From assembly GCF_014698845.1 (NCBI RefSeq), contig NZ_JACJTV010000006.1:124001-188000 (forward strand): a DNA stretch of 64,000 nucleotides. Direction: 5' to 3'. Under the pieces are notes generated by a model. The model did not search any database, had not been told where the DNA came from, and worked only from the letters and a program-made list of their open reading frames with translations. Made by a program: the position numbers and the translations under genes. Below are positions 43,143 to 52,540 of this stretch, in pieces; the stretch's first letter is position 1; every line of letters starts with the position of its first letter. This DNA is from Coleofasciculus sp. FACHB-1120 (GTDB lineage: Bacteria; Cyanobacteriota; Cyanobacteriia; Cyanobacteriales; FACHB-T130).

Positions 43143-43509
43143 AGGCGGTCCCCACATAGGTGATTTGATTATTAATATCCTGCTGGGATTTACAGTCATC
43201 TGTATACCTCTGACCGTAGGAGCGATTGTGAGAGCGCTTTGGTTGCGCTACCGGATTACGACTCGCCGCATCTCGGTAACGGGTGGTTGGATGGGACGCG
43301 ATCGCACCGACATTATCTACTCAGAAATTGTTAATGTCGTTAAGGTTCCCCGTGGGATCGGCCTCTGGGGCGATATGGTAGTCACTCTTAGAGATGGCAG
43401 CCGCCTAGAACTCAGAGCATTGCCTCAATTCCGGGAAATTTATGACTACATCAATGAGAAAGTGGCAGCCAGAACCGGCAATCCAGCGGGTGGTTCCGCA
43501 AGTCGATAA
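43114..43509 (+). CDS. PH (bacterial pleckstrin-homology) domain membrane protein
   Basis: 131 residues. A membrane helix pair lies at about 18-44 (DLIINILLGFTVICIPLTVG), followed by a bacterial PH domain (about 45-118): YRITTRRISVTGGWMGRDRT, DIIYSEIVNVVKVPRGIGLW and GDMVVTLRDGS. This gene sits between rnpA and yidC in many cyanobacteria. Its role is not known, but the position suggests membrane biogenesis. It starts inside the end of rnpA (29-base overlap). Confidence 0.85.
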   Translation: MGIKEETFYEGGPHIGDLIINILLGFTVICIPLTVGAIVRALWLRYRITTRRISVTGGWMGRDRTDIIYSEIVNVVKVPRGIGLWGDMVVTLRDGSRLELRALPQFREIYDYINEKVAARTGNPAGGSASR

Positions 43510-43690
43510 GATTGCCTCAAAAGCCAAGAAATTTTAGATGCTCAAATTGAATTATCAATTGCTTATCTAAAATTCCACAATGGCTGTGCCGTTGCTTTTG
43601 AGTGTTTTATTAACCCAAAAATCACAAACATTAGATAACTTAGATTAAGATTCTCCACAAGCTACTAGCGCCCCCTCTAACTCAGAACGA

Positions 43691-44848
43691 ATGGACTTTG
43701 GTATCGGGTTTCTCTCCAATAACGTCATGCTGCCAATCCTGGATTTCTTCTACGGGATTGTGCCTAGCTATGGTCTCGCCATCGTGGCGCTGACACTGGT
43801 GATTCGCTTTGCTCTCTATCCCCTGAGTGCTGGCTCCATTCGCAATATGCGGCGGATGAAAGTTTCCCAACCGCTGATGAAAAAGCGACAAGAAGAAATT
43901 CAGAAGCTTTACAAGGACGATCCTGCAAAACAGCAGGAGGAAATGAGCAAGCTGTTTAAAGAATTCGGCAACCCCTTAGCTGGGTGCTTCCCTGTGTTGC
44001 TGCAAATGCCGATTCTCTTTGCATTGTTTGCCACCTTGCGAGGATCTCCGTTCTCAGATGTGAATTACACGGTCAATTTGCAAGTCTTTCCTCAAGAACA
44101 AATTGAACGGATTCAACCGCAAGCTTTCGTGACAGCGCCACAAAACATTTACTTTTCAGATGGCGTTCATGCCCCGATTGCGGCGCTGCTGCCAGGAGGA
44201 AACCGCCTGACGATTGGGGAAAAGGCTAAAATTGAATTTCAAACCGTAGAGGGCAAACCCCTTCGGGAACTCCTCGCCGATTACCCTGAAACCAAGCTGA
44301 TTCCCCGCTGGAAGGTCACTAAAGGCGAAGAAAGGGTACAGGTGAATGAAGATGGCACCCTGGAAGCTCTTCAGCCTGGAGAAGTCACAGTGCAGGGGAC
44401 AGTTCCAGGACTAGCGGCAGATAAAGGATTTCTCTTTATTGATGCCTTAGGTCGTGTGGGCGCTTTTGATGAAGACGGAACCATTCACTGGGATATTATC
44501 GGCATGGTGCTATTCTTTGGCATCAGTTTGTATCTCAACCAGGTTCTCTCGGGACAGAACGATTCCACCGATGCAAACGCGCAGCAAGCTACGGTCAACA
44601 AACTCACCCCAATTCTATTTTCTGGGATGTTTTTGTTCTTCCCACTGCCTGCTGGAGTGCTGATGTACATGGTCATTGCTAACATTTTCCAAACTGCTCA
44701 GACGTTTATTTTGTCGCGGGAACCCCTGCCAGAAAACCTTCAGAAAATGGTAGAAGTCCAAGAAAAAGAAACGAAAGCAAAGGAAGCAAAGGAAAGAGAA
44801 GCACTTCCCTTTGAACCGGGCCGTTCTAAGAAAAAGGCTTCGAGTTAG
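43691..44848 (+). CDS. yidC: Membrane protein insertase YidC/Alb3
   Basis: 385 residues. The insertase of plasma and thylakoid membranes works alone or with Sec, and is needed for photosystem assembly. Five membrane segments: 1-30, 33-50, 105-125, then two near 270-345. Family text includes [20 protein letters not shown] with the positively charged groove residue (VIRF), [20 protein letters not shown] and [20 protein letters not shown]. Between helices 3 and 4 lies an extracytoplasmic insertion (about 130-260) with a BIG2-like phrase ([20 protein letters not shown]). The C-terminus is basic and charged (SKKKASS), suitable for ribosome contact. khpB follows after two bases. Confidence 0.95.
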   Translation: MDFGIGFLSNNVMLPILDFFYGIVPSYGLAIVALTLVIRFALYPLSAGSIRNMRRMKVSQPLMKKRQEEIQKLYKDDPAKQQEEMSKLFKEFGNPLAGCFPVLLQMPILFALFATLRGSPFSDVNYTVNLQVFPQEQIERIQPQAFVTAPQNIYFSDGVHAPIAALLPGGNRLTIGEKAKIEFQTVEGKPLRELLADYPETKLIPRWKVTKGEERVQVNEDGTLEALQPGEVTVQGTVPGLAADKGFLFIDALGRVGAFDEDGTIHWDIIGMVLFFGISLYLNQVLSGQNDSTDANAQQATVNKLTPILFSGMFLFFPLPAGVLMYMVIANIFQTAQTFILSREPLPENLQKMVEVQEKETKAKEAKEREALPFEPGRSKKKASS

Positions 44849-44850
44849 CT

Positions 44851-45366
44851 ATGAGCGATCGCAGAATGCAGCGGGGTCAGCAGTGGCTAGAGCAACTCCT
44901 GCAACTAGCTCAATTTCCTACCGGGGTCAAAGAAACCGCAATCCAAACGATTCCACAAGGCAGTGACTCCTCCCAAGCAGAATTAGAAGCTTACTGGTTG
45001 ACAATCGACGAAACCAAACTAACCTCCGCACAAATTCAAGCCTTGGTAGGTTCTGAAGGTGCGACTCTCGATGCCATCCAGTACCTTGCTAATGCCATTT
45101 TGAACTTGGGTCAAGAGCGGGAGGAGCAGACAGCTTACACCATTGAACTTGATGGCTATCGCGCTCGACGTCAAGCGGAACTCCAGGCACTTGCTGAGGA
45201 TGCCGCGCAGCAAGTTCGCTCTTCTGGTCAAGAATTTGAATTAAAATCCTTGTCTTCAGCGGAGCGGCGTCAAGTTCATACTTTTTTCCAAGAGTGCGAC
45301 GATTTAGAAACCTATAGTCGGGGTCAAGAACCAGACCGGCGTCTGGTTGTGCGATTAAAAAGTTAA
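44851..45366 (+). CDS. khpB: Jag/KhpB-type RNA-binding protein (KH and R3H domains)
   Basis: 171 residues. A KH-type domain (about 45-110) has the variant phrase ALVGSEGATLDAIQYLANAI (GxxG loop GSEG). The C-terminal R3H domain (about 110-170) has RARRQAELQALAEDAAQQVR and the motif RRQVHTFFQE. The N-terminal Jag_N domain of Firmicute proteins is absent, as usual in cyanobacteria. It binds RNA and in other bacteria affects cell division and envelope regulation. It starts two bases after the yidC stop, so it is translationally coupled. Confidence 0.9.
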   Translation: MSDRRMQRGQQWLEQLLQLAQFPTGVKETAIQTIPQGSDSSQAELEAYWLTIDETKLTSAQIQALVGSEGATLDAIQYLANAILNLGQEREEQTAYTIELDGYRARRQAELQALAEDAAQQVRSSGQEFELKSLSSAERRQVHTFFQECDDLETYSRGQEPDRRLVVRLKS

Positions 45367-45449
45367 GAGTTAAAAAAGGAAAATGAGAAATATTTTTTTT
45401 ATTTTTTATTTTCCTTTTTTAATCGGGTTGGAAGGATGGCTGAAGCATT

Positions 45450-45956
45450 ATGAACGCGATTTATATTCCTGGGCTTCTGAAAGCGCCAGAGCGCACAGAA
45501 GTCATTGAAATTGATGATTTTTTACCAGAACTGGAAACTTTGATGCCGGTTCGCGGAAAAATGAAAGTTTCCCATCAAGGAAATTACCTGGATGTCTCTG
45601 TTAAGGTAGAAACAATTGTCACTCTCACTTGCCATCGCTGCTTGCAACAATATAATCACCGGCTAGCCGTCAATACATCAGAAATGATTTGGTTAGATGA
45701 AGCGGCTGACCAACCAGATAGCGGGCCAGTAGAACGAGAAACCCCACTCGAAGATTTGTTAGAAATGCTGCCGCCGCAGGGTCATTTTCAGCCTGATGTT
45801 TGGCTGTACGAACAAATGTGTTTGGCAATACCTCCAAGGCAGCTTTGTGACAAAGACTGTTCGGGGATTCAACCAGCGAATATTGATGGCTCAGATAGTT
45901 TATCTGACCGGCGATGGGAAGCTCTGGAAGCGCTTAAAAAACAATTCCCTAAATAG
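45450..45956 (+). CDS. YceD/DUF177 family protein
   Basis: 168 residues. It has the DUF177 pattern: MNAIYIPGLLKAPERTEVIE, LETLMPVRGKMKVSHQGNYL and the two cysteine pairs LTCHRCLQQY and LCDKDCSGI near the ends. The family is linked to accumulation of 23S rRNA in bacteria and plastids (YceD, DUF177A/B); the cysteines may bind zinc. It is 83 bases after khpB on the same strand, separated by an A/T run, and is likely in the same ribosome/membrane cluster. Confidence 0.88.
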   Translation: MNAIYIPGLLKAPERTEVIEIDDFLPELETLMPVRGKMKVSHQGNYLDVSVKVETIVTLTCHRCLQQYNHRLAVNTSEMIWLDEAADQPDSGPVERETPLEDLLEMLPPQGHFQPDVWLYEQMCLAIPPRQLCDKDCSGIQPANIDGSDSLSDRRWEALEALKKQFPK

Positions 45957-46275
45957 TCCTAAATAGTTCAGGGTTCAGGGGGCAGAGGCAAGAATTAAGG
46001 CACGAAATTGACCCAGTGTACGGGTACAAGCATCGCCCTTTTTTATACCACCTTTTGTATATCTTCTATACCAACTGACCCCTAAAATGAAATGCTTTTT
46101 CTTGGTTTCTACAGGTAGCTAGCAACAAACAAGCAACAACAAGCAGCAATGACCGTAGGAGCGGGTTTAATGGGGAAAGGTTGTGGGTTGCCAAGATTTT
46201 TGTTCATGCCCCTACCAACTGACCTGGAGACGCAATAACCGCAAGTCTTCTACCAACGGACACCCTATAACAGCT
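45957..46275. other. Spacer before the Ycf46-type ATPase
   Basis: 319 bases. A GTG-like upstream frame extends the ATPase by 31 low-quality codons (46183-46275); it is not used because the family starts at MSFSEEFEL. No hairpin or regulatory element stands out. Confidence 0.4.
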
Positions 46276-47805
46276 ATGAGCTTCAGTGAAGAGTTTGAAC
46301 TGCTGCTACGCGCCCGATATCCATTAATTTATATTCCGACTCCCGAAGAGGAGCGAGTAGAAGTAGCGATCGCCCAGGTAGCTCAACGGTTGGGCGATCG
46401 CCCAGTCTATATCTGGGATTTTGTCGATGGCTACCAGGGAAATCCCAACGATGCCGGTTCGGGACGCCGCAATCCGGTTCAAGCATTGGAATTTGTGGAA
46501 AAAATGGCAGCAAATGCCCCAGGAATCTTTATTCTGCGGGATTTTTCCCGTTTCTTAGAAGATATATCAGTTTATCGCAAGCTGAGGAATCTGTCACGGC
46601 GTCTGAAATCCCAGCCGAAAAATATTGTCATCGTCGCGCCGCAAATTGCCATTCCCAGCGACTTGAGTGAAGTCCTAACGATTCTGGAGTTTCCATTACC
46701 AGCGCCAGCAGAGATCAAGACGGAAGTGGAACGCTTACTAGGTGCCACAGGTAAATCCCTCACCAGCAAAATTTTGGATGAATTGGTGCGTTCCTGCCAA
46801 GGTCTATCAATGGAGCGGATTCGGCGCGTCTTGGCACGTGCGATCGCAACCCACGGCGAACTACGCCCCGAAGACGTGGAACTGGTGCTAGAAGAAAAGC
46901 GTCAAACCATTCGCCAGACGCAAATATTAGAGTTTTATTCGAGTAGCGAGAGAATTTCGGATATTGGCGGCTTAGATAATCTAAAAGACTGGCTTTTGCG
47001 GCGCGGCGGTGCCTTTTCAGAACGAGCAAGGCAATATGGTCTACCTTATCCCAGAGGGTTACTCCTAGTAGGAATTCAAGGAACCGGAAAATCGCTGACA
47101 GCAAAAGCGATCGCCCATCACTGGCACTTACCTTTATTACGTTTAGATGTGGGGCGTCTTTTTGGAGGATTGGTGGGAGAATCGGAATCTCGCACCCGGC
47201 AAATGATTCAACTAGCAGAAGCTTTAGCTCCTTGCGTGCTGTGGATCGATGAAATTGACAAAGCTTTCTCTGGTATTGATGGCAAAAGCGATGCCGGAAC
47301 TACCAGCCGCGTCTTCGGCACCTTTATTACTTGGCTGGCAGAAAAAACTTCACCCGTGTTCGTTGTGGCGACGGCTAACAATATTCAAGCTTTACCGCCG
47401 GAAATGCTTCGCAAAGGTAGATTTGATGAAATCTTTTTTGTTGGTTTGCCCGAACAAGAGGAACGTCGTGCCATTTTTGCGGTACACTTATCCAGGCTGC
47501 GACCTCACAATTTGAGTAGTTACGATCTCGATCGGGTCGCATACGAAACCCCCGATTTTTCTGGGGCAGAAATTGAGCAAACCTTGATAGAAGCGATGCA
47601 CATTGGCTTTAGCCAGAATCGAGACTTCACCACCGATGATATTTTAGAAGCCGCCAGTCAGATTGTGCCCTTAGCTCGAACAGCCCAAGAGCAAATTCAA
47701 TTTTTACAAGACTGGGCAGCCGCAGGTAAAGCCCGTATGGCATCAAGACACAGCCCATTGAGTAATCGCTTTCATCAGCTGCAACAACCGGAATCACAAG
47801 CATGA
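46276..47805 (+). CDS. ycf46: Ycf46-type AAA ATPase
   Basis: 509 residues from ATG 46276. The N-terminal cyanobacterium/plastid-specific half (1-225) is followed by an AAA+ module (about 225-480): [15 protein letters not shown], Walker A GIQGTGKS (266-273), Walker [12 protein letters not shown], sensor text [20 protein letters not shown] with arginine finger RKGRFDE, and a small helical lid. Red-algal plastid genomes carry the same gene. In cyanobacteria it has been connected to inorganic-carbon use, but the molecular role is open. Its stop overlaps the next gene's ATG (ATGA). Confidence 0.9.
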   Translation: MSFSEEFELLLRARYPLIYIPTPEEERVEVAIAQVAQRLGDRPVYIWDFVDGYQGNPNDAGSGRRNPVQALEFVEKMAANAPGIFILRDFSRFLEDISVYRKLRNLSRRLKSQPKNIVIVAPQIAIPSDLSEVLTILEFPLPAPAEIKTEVERLLGATGKSLTSKILDELVRSCQGLSMERIRRVLARAIATHGELRPEDVELVLEEKRQTIRQTQILEFYSSSERISDIGGLDNLKDWLLRRGGAFSERARQYGLPYPRGLLLVGIQGTGKSLTAKAIAHHWHLPLLRLDVGRLFGGLVGESESRTRQMIQLAEALAPCVLWIDEIDKAFSGIDGKSDAGTTSRVFGTFITWLAEKTSPVFVVATANNIQALPPEMLRKGRFDEIFFVGLPEQEERRAIFAVHLSRLRPHNLSSYDLDRVAYETPDFSGAEIEQTLIEAMHIGFSQNRDFTTDDILEAASQIVPLARTAQEQIQFLQDWAAAGKARMASRHSPLSNRFHQLQQPESQA

Positions 47806-48281
47806 GTTGGTCGGGTTTAGCAAAATTTATAATTGGTTTCTTCTTAGCGATCGCCCTCCTAGTCGTGGCTGGTGGTGCCACTGCTTATTACGTCCTAACG
47901 AAACTCTCAACGCCACCGCCCAAGCCGGTTTATGCAAATGATAAAGCAGAGGTAAAAGCCAAGGCTTCTCCTGGCGCTATCAAGACAACATCGGCGTCTT
48001 CGGCTCAACCTAAACCGACACCGACGCCCAGCGCTGCTCCTGCTAAAGTGCTAGAACCCGGAGCCTACACCGCTCGCGTTACCTGGCGCGAAGGTTTAAG
48101 CTTACGAGAGGCACCAACTTTGGAAGCTAACCGCGTCGGTGGGGTCGGATACAACCAGCGGATCGTGGTTCTCAAAGAAAGCGATGATAAAAGATGGCAA
48201 CAAATACGTCTGGAAGAGGGCGAACAACAGGGCTGGATCAAAGCCGGTAATATTGAGCGAGTTGATACAGCACAACAGTAA
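47802..48281 (+). CDS. Membrane-anchored SH3-domain protein
   Basis: 159 residues. A single N-terminal membrane helix (6-31, FIIGFFLAIALLVVAGGATA) is followed by a Pro/Ser/Thr/Lys linker (35-85, KPTPTPSAAPAK) and a bacterial SH3 domain (about 90-155: YTARVTWREGLSLREAPTLE, RIVVLKESDDKRWQQIRLEE). It is probably periplasmic and may bind cell-wall peptides. The ATGA overlap with ycf46 shows coupled translation, which suggests a functional tie between the AAA ATPase and an envelope protein. Confidence 0.85.
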   Translation: MSWSGLAKFIIGFFLAIALLVVAGGATAYYVLTKLSTPPPKPVYANDKAEVKAKASPGAIKTTSASSAQPKPTPTPSAAPAKVLEPGAYTARVTWREGLSLREAPTLEANRVGGVGYNQRIVVLKESDDKRWQQIRLEEGEQQGWIKAGNIERVDTAQQ

Positions 48282-48493
48282 TCGGCTTAATCTGACAGAG
48301 ATTTGAGTGCGGGGGATTGTAGTACAGCATGGAAATCCTCCGTTTCTGTAACTCTGGGACGTGTTAAGAAAATTAGCTTAATTTAAATCTTAATTGCAAT
48401 ATTCCGGTAACTTTTCAACTGATTAAAGTCTGGTGGTAGGTTGGAAAACTGTAAGTCACAGCTATTTTTAACTTAACCTGCTGGATCGAAACA

Positions 48494-48664
48494 ATGTTCA
48501 ATAAAAACTCTCATCAAGATTTATTAGGATCTGCCGTGATCGCGGCATTGGGTGCTGGTATCGTTACTTCTTTTGCCATTAGCCAAGGTCAACATCCGCT
48601 TGTAGCTTTAGGAATTACTGGTGTAGCGGTGATAGTTGCCTTGATTTTTGATTCCAAGGGTTAG
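48494..48664 (+). CDS. Small membrane protein (56 residues)
   Basis: A 56-residue frame with two hydrophobic helices (10-28: LLGSAVIAALGAGIVTSFA; 36-52: VALGITGVAVIVALIF) and short polar ends (MFNKNSHQD, DSKG). The composition and helix packing (Gly/Ala-rich) look real, and no other frame covers the region. The ribosome site is weak. It has an upstream AT-rich leader and lies 212 bases after the SH3 gene. No named family is recognised. Confidence 0.65.
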   Translation: MFNKNSHQDLLGSAVIAALGAGIVTSFAISQGQHPLVALGITGVAVIVALIFDSKG

Positions 48665-48852
48665 TTTCAGGGCTGCTAAATGTGCAGAGTTTCTTAAAAA
48701 TCAAGATCGGAAATTATCTAGCTTCAAGCATTCTGTCTGTAGTTAGTAAACAAAAAACGTGAAAATAACGTAAAATAAGCCAAAATTAGCAGTTAAAACT
48801 TCGCTGAAAACTTAATGAGCGAATTAACTGCTAGAAGTTTTGCAGGACAATA

Positions 48853-49728
48853 ATGGAGACGCTTGCCTATCTTTATGTAGCAGTCGCTTACGAGGAAACG
48901 ACAGATCCTCTAACTTTTCCAGTTCTAGAGAAGTTAGAAATTTTTAAGGATCTCGACCGGCAAAAGCTTTCTAGCACAGCGACTAGCTATTTGCTATCAC
49001 TAGCGCTAAATCTAGTTTTCCTCAGTTTGCTCCACAGTGCTAACGCAATACAGACAGAGGATAGGGGTGCTGAAGTGACGGCTTTGCAAACAAACTTGAT
49101 GGCAGCTAACTACTATAAGGGACCGATCACTGGATACTACGGCAAGTTGACAGAGGCAGCAGTGAGGCGCTTCCAAGCAATCAGTGACTTAGACGCTGAC
49201 GGCATTGCGGGTTCCGAGACCCTAGCCGCCTTAAAGCAATATCTGGAGAGCAAAACTAAGAAAAGTAAGAAGTCGCCCAAAACTCCGCAGACGAGTGCAA
49301 TGACCGTTGGTAAGCGCGGGTTGCGACTGGGCGATCGCGGCCCAGAAGTCACCGAAGCTCAGGAAAGGCTGAAAGCGGCTGGTTTTGACCCAGGTTCGAT
49401 TGATGGAAAATATGGTAGGAAAACTGAGCAAGCGGTGAAGCGCTTTCAAGTGGCGAGGGGTTTAAAGATTGACGGCATTATGGGTCGGGAAACCTGGTTT
49501 GCCGCCGGGTATCTTGCGACTTCAAATTCTCCTTACTCGGTGATTGTAATGGCTGAGACTACCGAGACGCTGCGCCAAGTGCGCCAGTATGTACCAAATG
49601 CTTATCAGGACTCTAGTAGCGATTCAAATATTCAGGCAGGAGCATTTGCCAATGAGTATGGGGCAGAACGCCAGTCACAAATGTTGCGATCGCAAGGATT
49701 GAATGCACGAGTGGTATATCGCCGATAG
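48853..49728 (+). CDS. METLAYL-leader peptidoglycan-binding protein 1, with SPOR-like end
   Basis: 291 residues. The N-terminus METLAYLYVAVAYEE is conserved with the two downstream genes. A polar stretch follows, then a hydrophobic core (about 46-66: SLALNLVFLSLLHSANA) like a signal peptide with an unusually long n-region. Two PG_binding_1 domains follow (68-126 and 156-215; RGAEVTALQTNLMAANYYKG, RGPEVTEAQERLKAAGFDPG). The C-terminal 70 residues carry the SPOR-like phrase IQAGAFANEYGAERQSQMLR and end ARVVYRR. All this points to a cell-wall-bound periplasmic protein. No catalytic domain is present. Confidence 0.85.
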   Translation: METLAYLYVAVAYEETTDPLTFPVLEKLEIFKDLDRQKLSSTATSYLLSLALNLVFLSLLHSANAIQTEDRGAEVTALQTNLMAANYYKGPITGYYGKLTEAAVRRFQAISDLDADGIAGSETLAALKQYLESKTKKSKKSPKTPQTSAMTVGKRGLRLGDRGPEVTEAQERLKAAGFDPGSIDGKYGRKTEQAVKRFQVARGLKIDGIMGRETWFAAGYLATSNSPYSVIVMAETTETLRQVRQYVPNAYQDSSSDSNIQAGAFANEYGAERQSQMLRSQGLNARVVYRR

Positions 49729-49790
49729 AGAGTGCGATTTGATGCAATCAATCGGCTAGACTGGCGTTAAAATCTATACTCTAAAAAGTA

Positions 49791-51005
49791 ATGGAAACCC
49801 TTGCCTATCTTCATCTAGCCTTAGTCTACGAAACACCTGTACAAGAAGCCGGTGTTTCTCCGGTTGGGGAAAACCAGGAATTTCTAACCGGATTGAATTG
49901 GAAAAAGCTTTCTAGCCACGCAACGATTCACTTTCTATCGATTGCCGTTGCCTTAGCGATGCTAGGAATCGCTTCTCAGGCGTTAGCACAGAGAACGCTG
50001 AAACAAGGCGATCGCGGTTCTGAGGTACGCGCACTACAACAGCGGTTACAGGCGCGAGGCTTTAGTGTACCTGCTACTGGAAATTTTGGCTCGAAAACTA
50101 GAAATGCGGTGATTCGATTCCAGCAAGCCAATCGGCTCACACCAGATGGGATTGTCGGTCGAGGAACCAGGGCAGAATTATTTAATCAAGTTAGACCGAC
50201 TATAAGCCAAACCTTCAACAATGACCCATTTACGCTGCCACCTCCGGACAGGATTCTCGACTCTGTTCCGGACAACCCTACACTGTCTGCTCCCAACATC
50301 CCTACACTGAGGGCAGAAAATATCTATCCAGAAGATAACTATTCAGAAGATACTTATGCAGACATCAGGCTTGTCCAACAACAGTTAGTGAGGGCAGGTT
50401 TCAACCCCGGTTCTATTGATGGAGCCTTTGGCCCAAAAACGGCGCGAGCTCTCAGAGAATTCCAGGGAAGTGTAGGTTTATACCCTAGCGGGACGATTAC
50501 TTCAGAAACGCTGCGCGCACTAGAGGACGACATTGCCGGTCGTCCAAGTCAACAACTGAGCGACTACAGCAACTGGAACGCCCGGAGTCGGAGAAGTCTC
50601 CAACCCGGCGATCGCGGTTCCGAAGTCGAGGATCTCCAACGACGATTGAGCGACCAAGGCTTCAACCCTGGTGGCATTGATGGGATTTATGGTTCCAATA
50701 CCCAGCGAGCTGTCAGGCGGTTCCAGCAGGCTCGGCGTTTATACCCGGATGGCATTGCAGATGCACGAACCTTAGGGGAATTAGGAATTAATTTTGCTGA
50801 GAATCGCTACGTGGTAGTCGTACCTGGGAATAACCAAACGTTGAATAAAGTCCTCCGCTATGTACCCAATGCGGATCTCGGACCGAAATCGAAACGAGGT
50901 TCCTATGTAAATGCAGGGGCTTTTTCTACTCGACATCTTGCGGAAAGCCGCTCCGAGTTACTGCGATCGCGCGGACTAGATGCACGAGTGGTATATCGCC
51001 CCTAG
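49791..51005 (+). CDS. METLAYL-leader peptidoglycan-binding protein 2, three domains and SPOR-like end
   Basis: 404 residues. It has the same leader (METLAYLHLALVYETP) and the hydrophobic core at about 45-66 ending ASQALAQ. Three PG_binding_1 domains follow: 68-127 (KQGDRGSEVRALQQRLQARG), about 186-247 (IRLVQQQLVRAGFNPGSIDG) and 262-322 (QPGDRGSEVEDLQRRLSDQG). The spacer between domains 1 and 2 is Pro/Asn/Asp-rich. The C-terminal region VNAGAFSTRHLAESRSELLR, RGLDARVVYRP is SPOR-like and matches the end of gene 1. The gene sits 62 bases downstream of gene 1, so the two probably arose by duplication and are co-transcribed. Confidence 0.85.
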   Translation: METLAYLHLALVYETPVQEAGVSPVGENQEFLTGLNWKKLSSHATIHFLSIAVALAMLGIASQALAQRTLKQGDRGSEVRALQQRLQARGFSVPATGNFGSKTRNAVIRFQQANRLTPDGIVGRGTRAELFNQVRPTISQTFNNDPFTLPPPDRILDSVPDNPTLSAPNIPTLRAENIYPEDNYSEDTYADIRLVQQQLVRAGFNPGSIDGAFGPKTARALREFQGSVGLYPSGTITSETLRALEDDIAGRPSQQLSDYSNWNARSRRSLQPGDRGSEVEDLQRRLSDQGFNPGGIDGIYGSNTQRAVRRFQQARRLYPDGIADARTLGELGINFAENRYVVVVPGNNQTLNKVLRYVPNADLGPKSKRGSYVNAGAFSTRHLAESRSELLRSRGLDARVVYRP

Positions 51006-51092
51006 GCACTGGTATGGTATAGCTAGTTGATGAAATTGACCTTCTTAAATTGACCCTCTTAAACTGTCTATCAAGAGTTTGCCAGTAAAATT

Positions 51093-52460
51093 ATGGAAAC
51101 CCTTGCCTATCTGCATCTTGCCCTGATCTACGAAGCATCTACAAACAGCGAGTTTCCTCTAATCTGGAATAGCCAAAAAATTTTTGAAGGACTAAACCGC
51201 CAAAAGCTTTCTAGTCGAGCGAGTTTCTATTTACTATCGCTTTTTGTCTCCCTGAGCGTCTTGGGAATGTCTCAAGCTTTCGCAATGCTTGAGCCAGGAA
51301 ACACCGGCTCGGAGGTAGCCACTCTCCAGCAGCGCTTGCAGCAGCTAGGCTATTTCAAAGCAGGTATCACAGGCAATTTTGGTCCAATTACGACGCAAGC
51401 TGTGATCCAATTCCAGAAAGCGAATGGGTTGGAACCGGATGGCATTGTGGGACCGCAAACCGAAGCCGCCTTACAGAAAAAGCGAGGTAGGCCAAACCAG
51501 GCACAGGTCAGCCAAGTTCGGCAGGTCAGACAGGTCAACCAACGTTTCCAGTCTTTTAGACAACGTCCACAGCGGGTTAGCAAGGCTTCTCAGGTCAGCC
51601 AACGTCCCAGGAGTGGAGTCCTACAGGAAGGAGACAGGGGCCCGGAGGTAGTAGCCCTCCAGCAACGGTTGCAAAAACAGGGCTATTTTCAGGCAAAAAT
51701 CACTGGTTATTATGGTCCGCTCACGAAAGCAGCCGTCAACCGATTTCAGCAAGCGGCGGGAATGCCAGTGGATGGCATTGTCGGTTCGGATACCCAGGCA
51801 GCTTTGCTGGGTGTGGGAGGCACAGAGGATCGGACTCCGCCTAAAAATATCGCTTCTAGTGGACAGATCCTACAGTTAGGCAGTAACAACCGGGAGGTGG
51901 TAGAACTCCAGCGACGGTTGCGGAAACTGGGAATTTTGCAAGGTGCCATGACTGGCTACTTCGATCAAGACACCAAAGACGCTGTGATTCAGTTTCAGCA
52001 AGCCCAAGGTTTAACAGCTGATGGAATCGCTAGACCCAATACTATATTGGCTCTGAAAAATACAAGCGATCGCTTTAATACAGCTTCGAGTCGACAGATC
52101 CTACAGTTAGGCAGTAATAACCGGGAGGTGGTAGAACTCCAGCGACGGTTGCGGCAGCTGGGAATTTTGCAAGGTGCCATGACTGGCTACTTCGATCAAG
52201 ACACCAAAGACGCCGTAATTCAGTTTCAGCAAGCCCAAGGTTTAACGGCTGATGGAATTGCTAGACCCAATACTATATTGGCTCTGAAAAATACAAGCGA
52301 TCGCTTTAATGTAGTGTCCTTACAAAAGCGTCTGAAAGAAAACGGCTTTTATCGCGGTCCGTTAAATGGAATTTTTGAGGCACAAACTAAAGCAGCAGTC
52401 GAAGCTGCCCAGCGTGCTTATGGTCTTAGTGCTGATGACATCGTGAAGGGGCGTTTTTAA
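51093..52460 (+). CDS. METLAYL-leader peptidoglycan-binding protein 3, five domains
   Basis: 455 residues. It has the leader METLAYLHLALIYEAS and hydrophobic core about 47-66. PG_binding_1 units lie at about 68-127, 180-238, 255-318 and 332-395, with a partial fifth from 395 to the end (VSLQKRLKENGFYRGPLNGI). Units 3 and 4 are nearly identical copies of 77 residues. There is no SPOR-like end, unlike its neighbours. A Gln/Arg/Ser-rich spacer (135-175) includes repeated QVRQ/QVSQ. It is the closest of the three to furA and runs towards it (80-base gap), the position held by the cell-wall gene alr1690 in Anabaena PCC 7120. Confidence 0.85.
   Translation: METLAYLHLALIYEASTNSEFPLIWNSQKIFEGLNRQKLSSRASFYLLSLFVSLSVLGMSQAFAMLEPGNTGSEVATLQQRLQQLGYFKAGITGNFGPITTQAVIQFQKANGLEPDGIVGPQTEAALQKKRGRPNQAQVSQVRQVRQVNQRFQSFRQRPQRVSKASQVSQRPRSGVLQEGDRGPEVVALQQRLQKQGYFQAKITGYYGPLTKAAVNRFQQAAGMPVDGIVGSDTQAALLGVGGTEDRTPPKNIASSGQILQLGSNNREVVELQRRLRKLGILQGAMTGYFDQDTKDAVIQFQQAQGLTADGIARPNTILALKNTSDRFNTASSRQILQLGSNNREVVELQRRLRQLGILQGAMTGYFDQDTKDAVIQFQQAQGLTADGIARPNTILALKNTSDRFNVVSLQKRLKENGFYRGPLNGIFEAQTKAAVEAAQRAYGLSADDIVKGRF
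51861..52310. repeat. Near-perfect 231-base tandem duplication inside the third wall-binding gene
   Basis: Two copies at a period of 231 bases (77 codons), for example ACAGATCCTACAGTTAGGCA at 51863 and again at 52094. Only a handful of bases differ, mostly silent; the only visible internal residue change is Lys/Gln in RRLR(K/Q)LG. Recent duplication or gene conversion is indicated. Confidence 0.9.
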
Positions 52461-52464
52461 CCAA

Positions 52465-52493
52465 AGCGATTAGCTAATTGTTAGCTAATCGCT
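52465..52493. terminator. Hairpin between the convergent wall-binding gene and furA
   Basis: AGCGATTAGCTAA (52465-52477) and TTAGCTAATCGCT (52481-52493) are a perfect 13-base pair with a 3-base loop. Neither exit has a strong T-run, so termination may be leaky in both directions; this matters for possible antisense transcription of furA. Confidence 0.6.
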
Positions 52494-52540
52494 CTAGTGG
52501 CAAGTGATACATCTCGCCCTACCCCTACTTGATTCATTTT

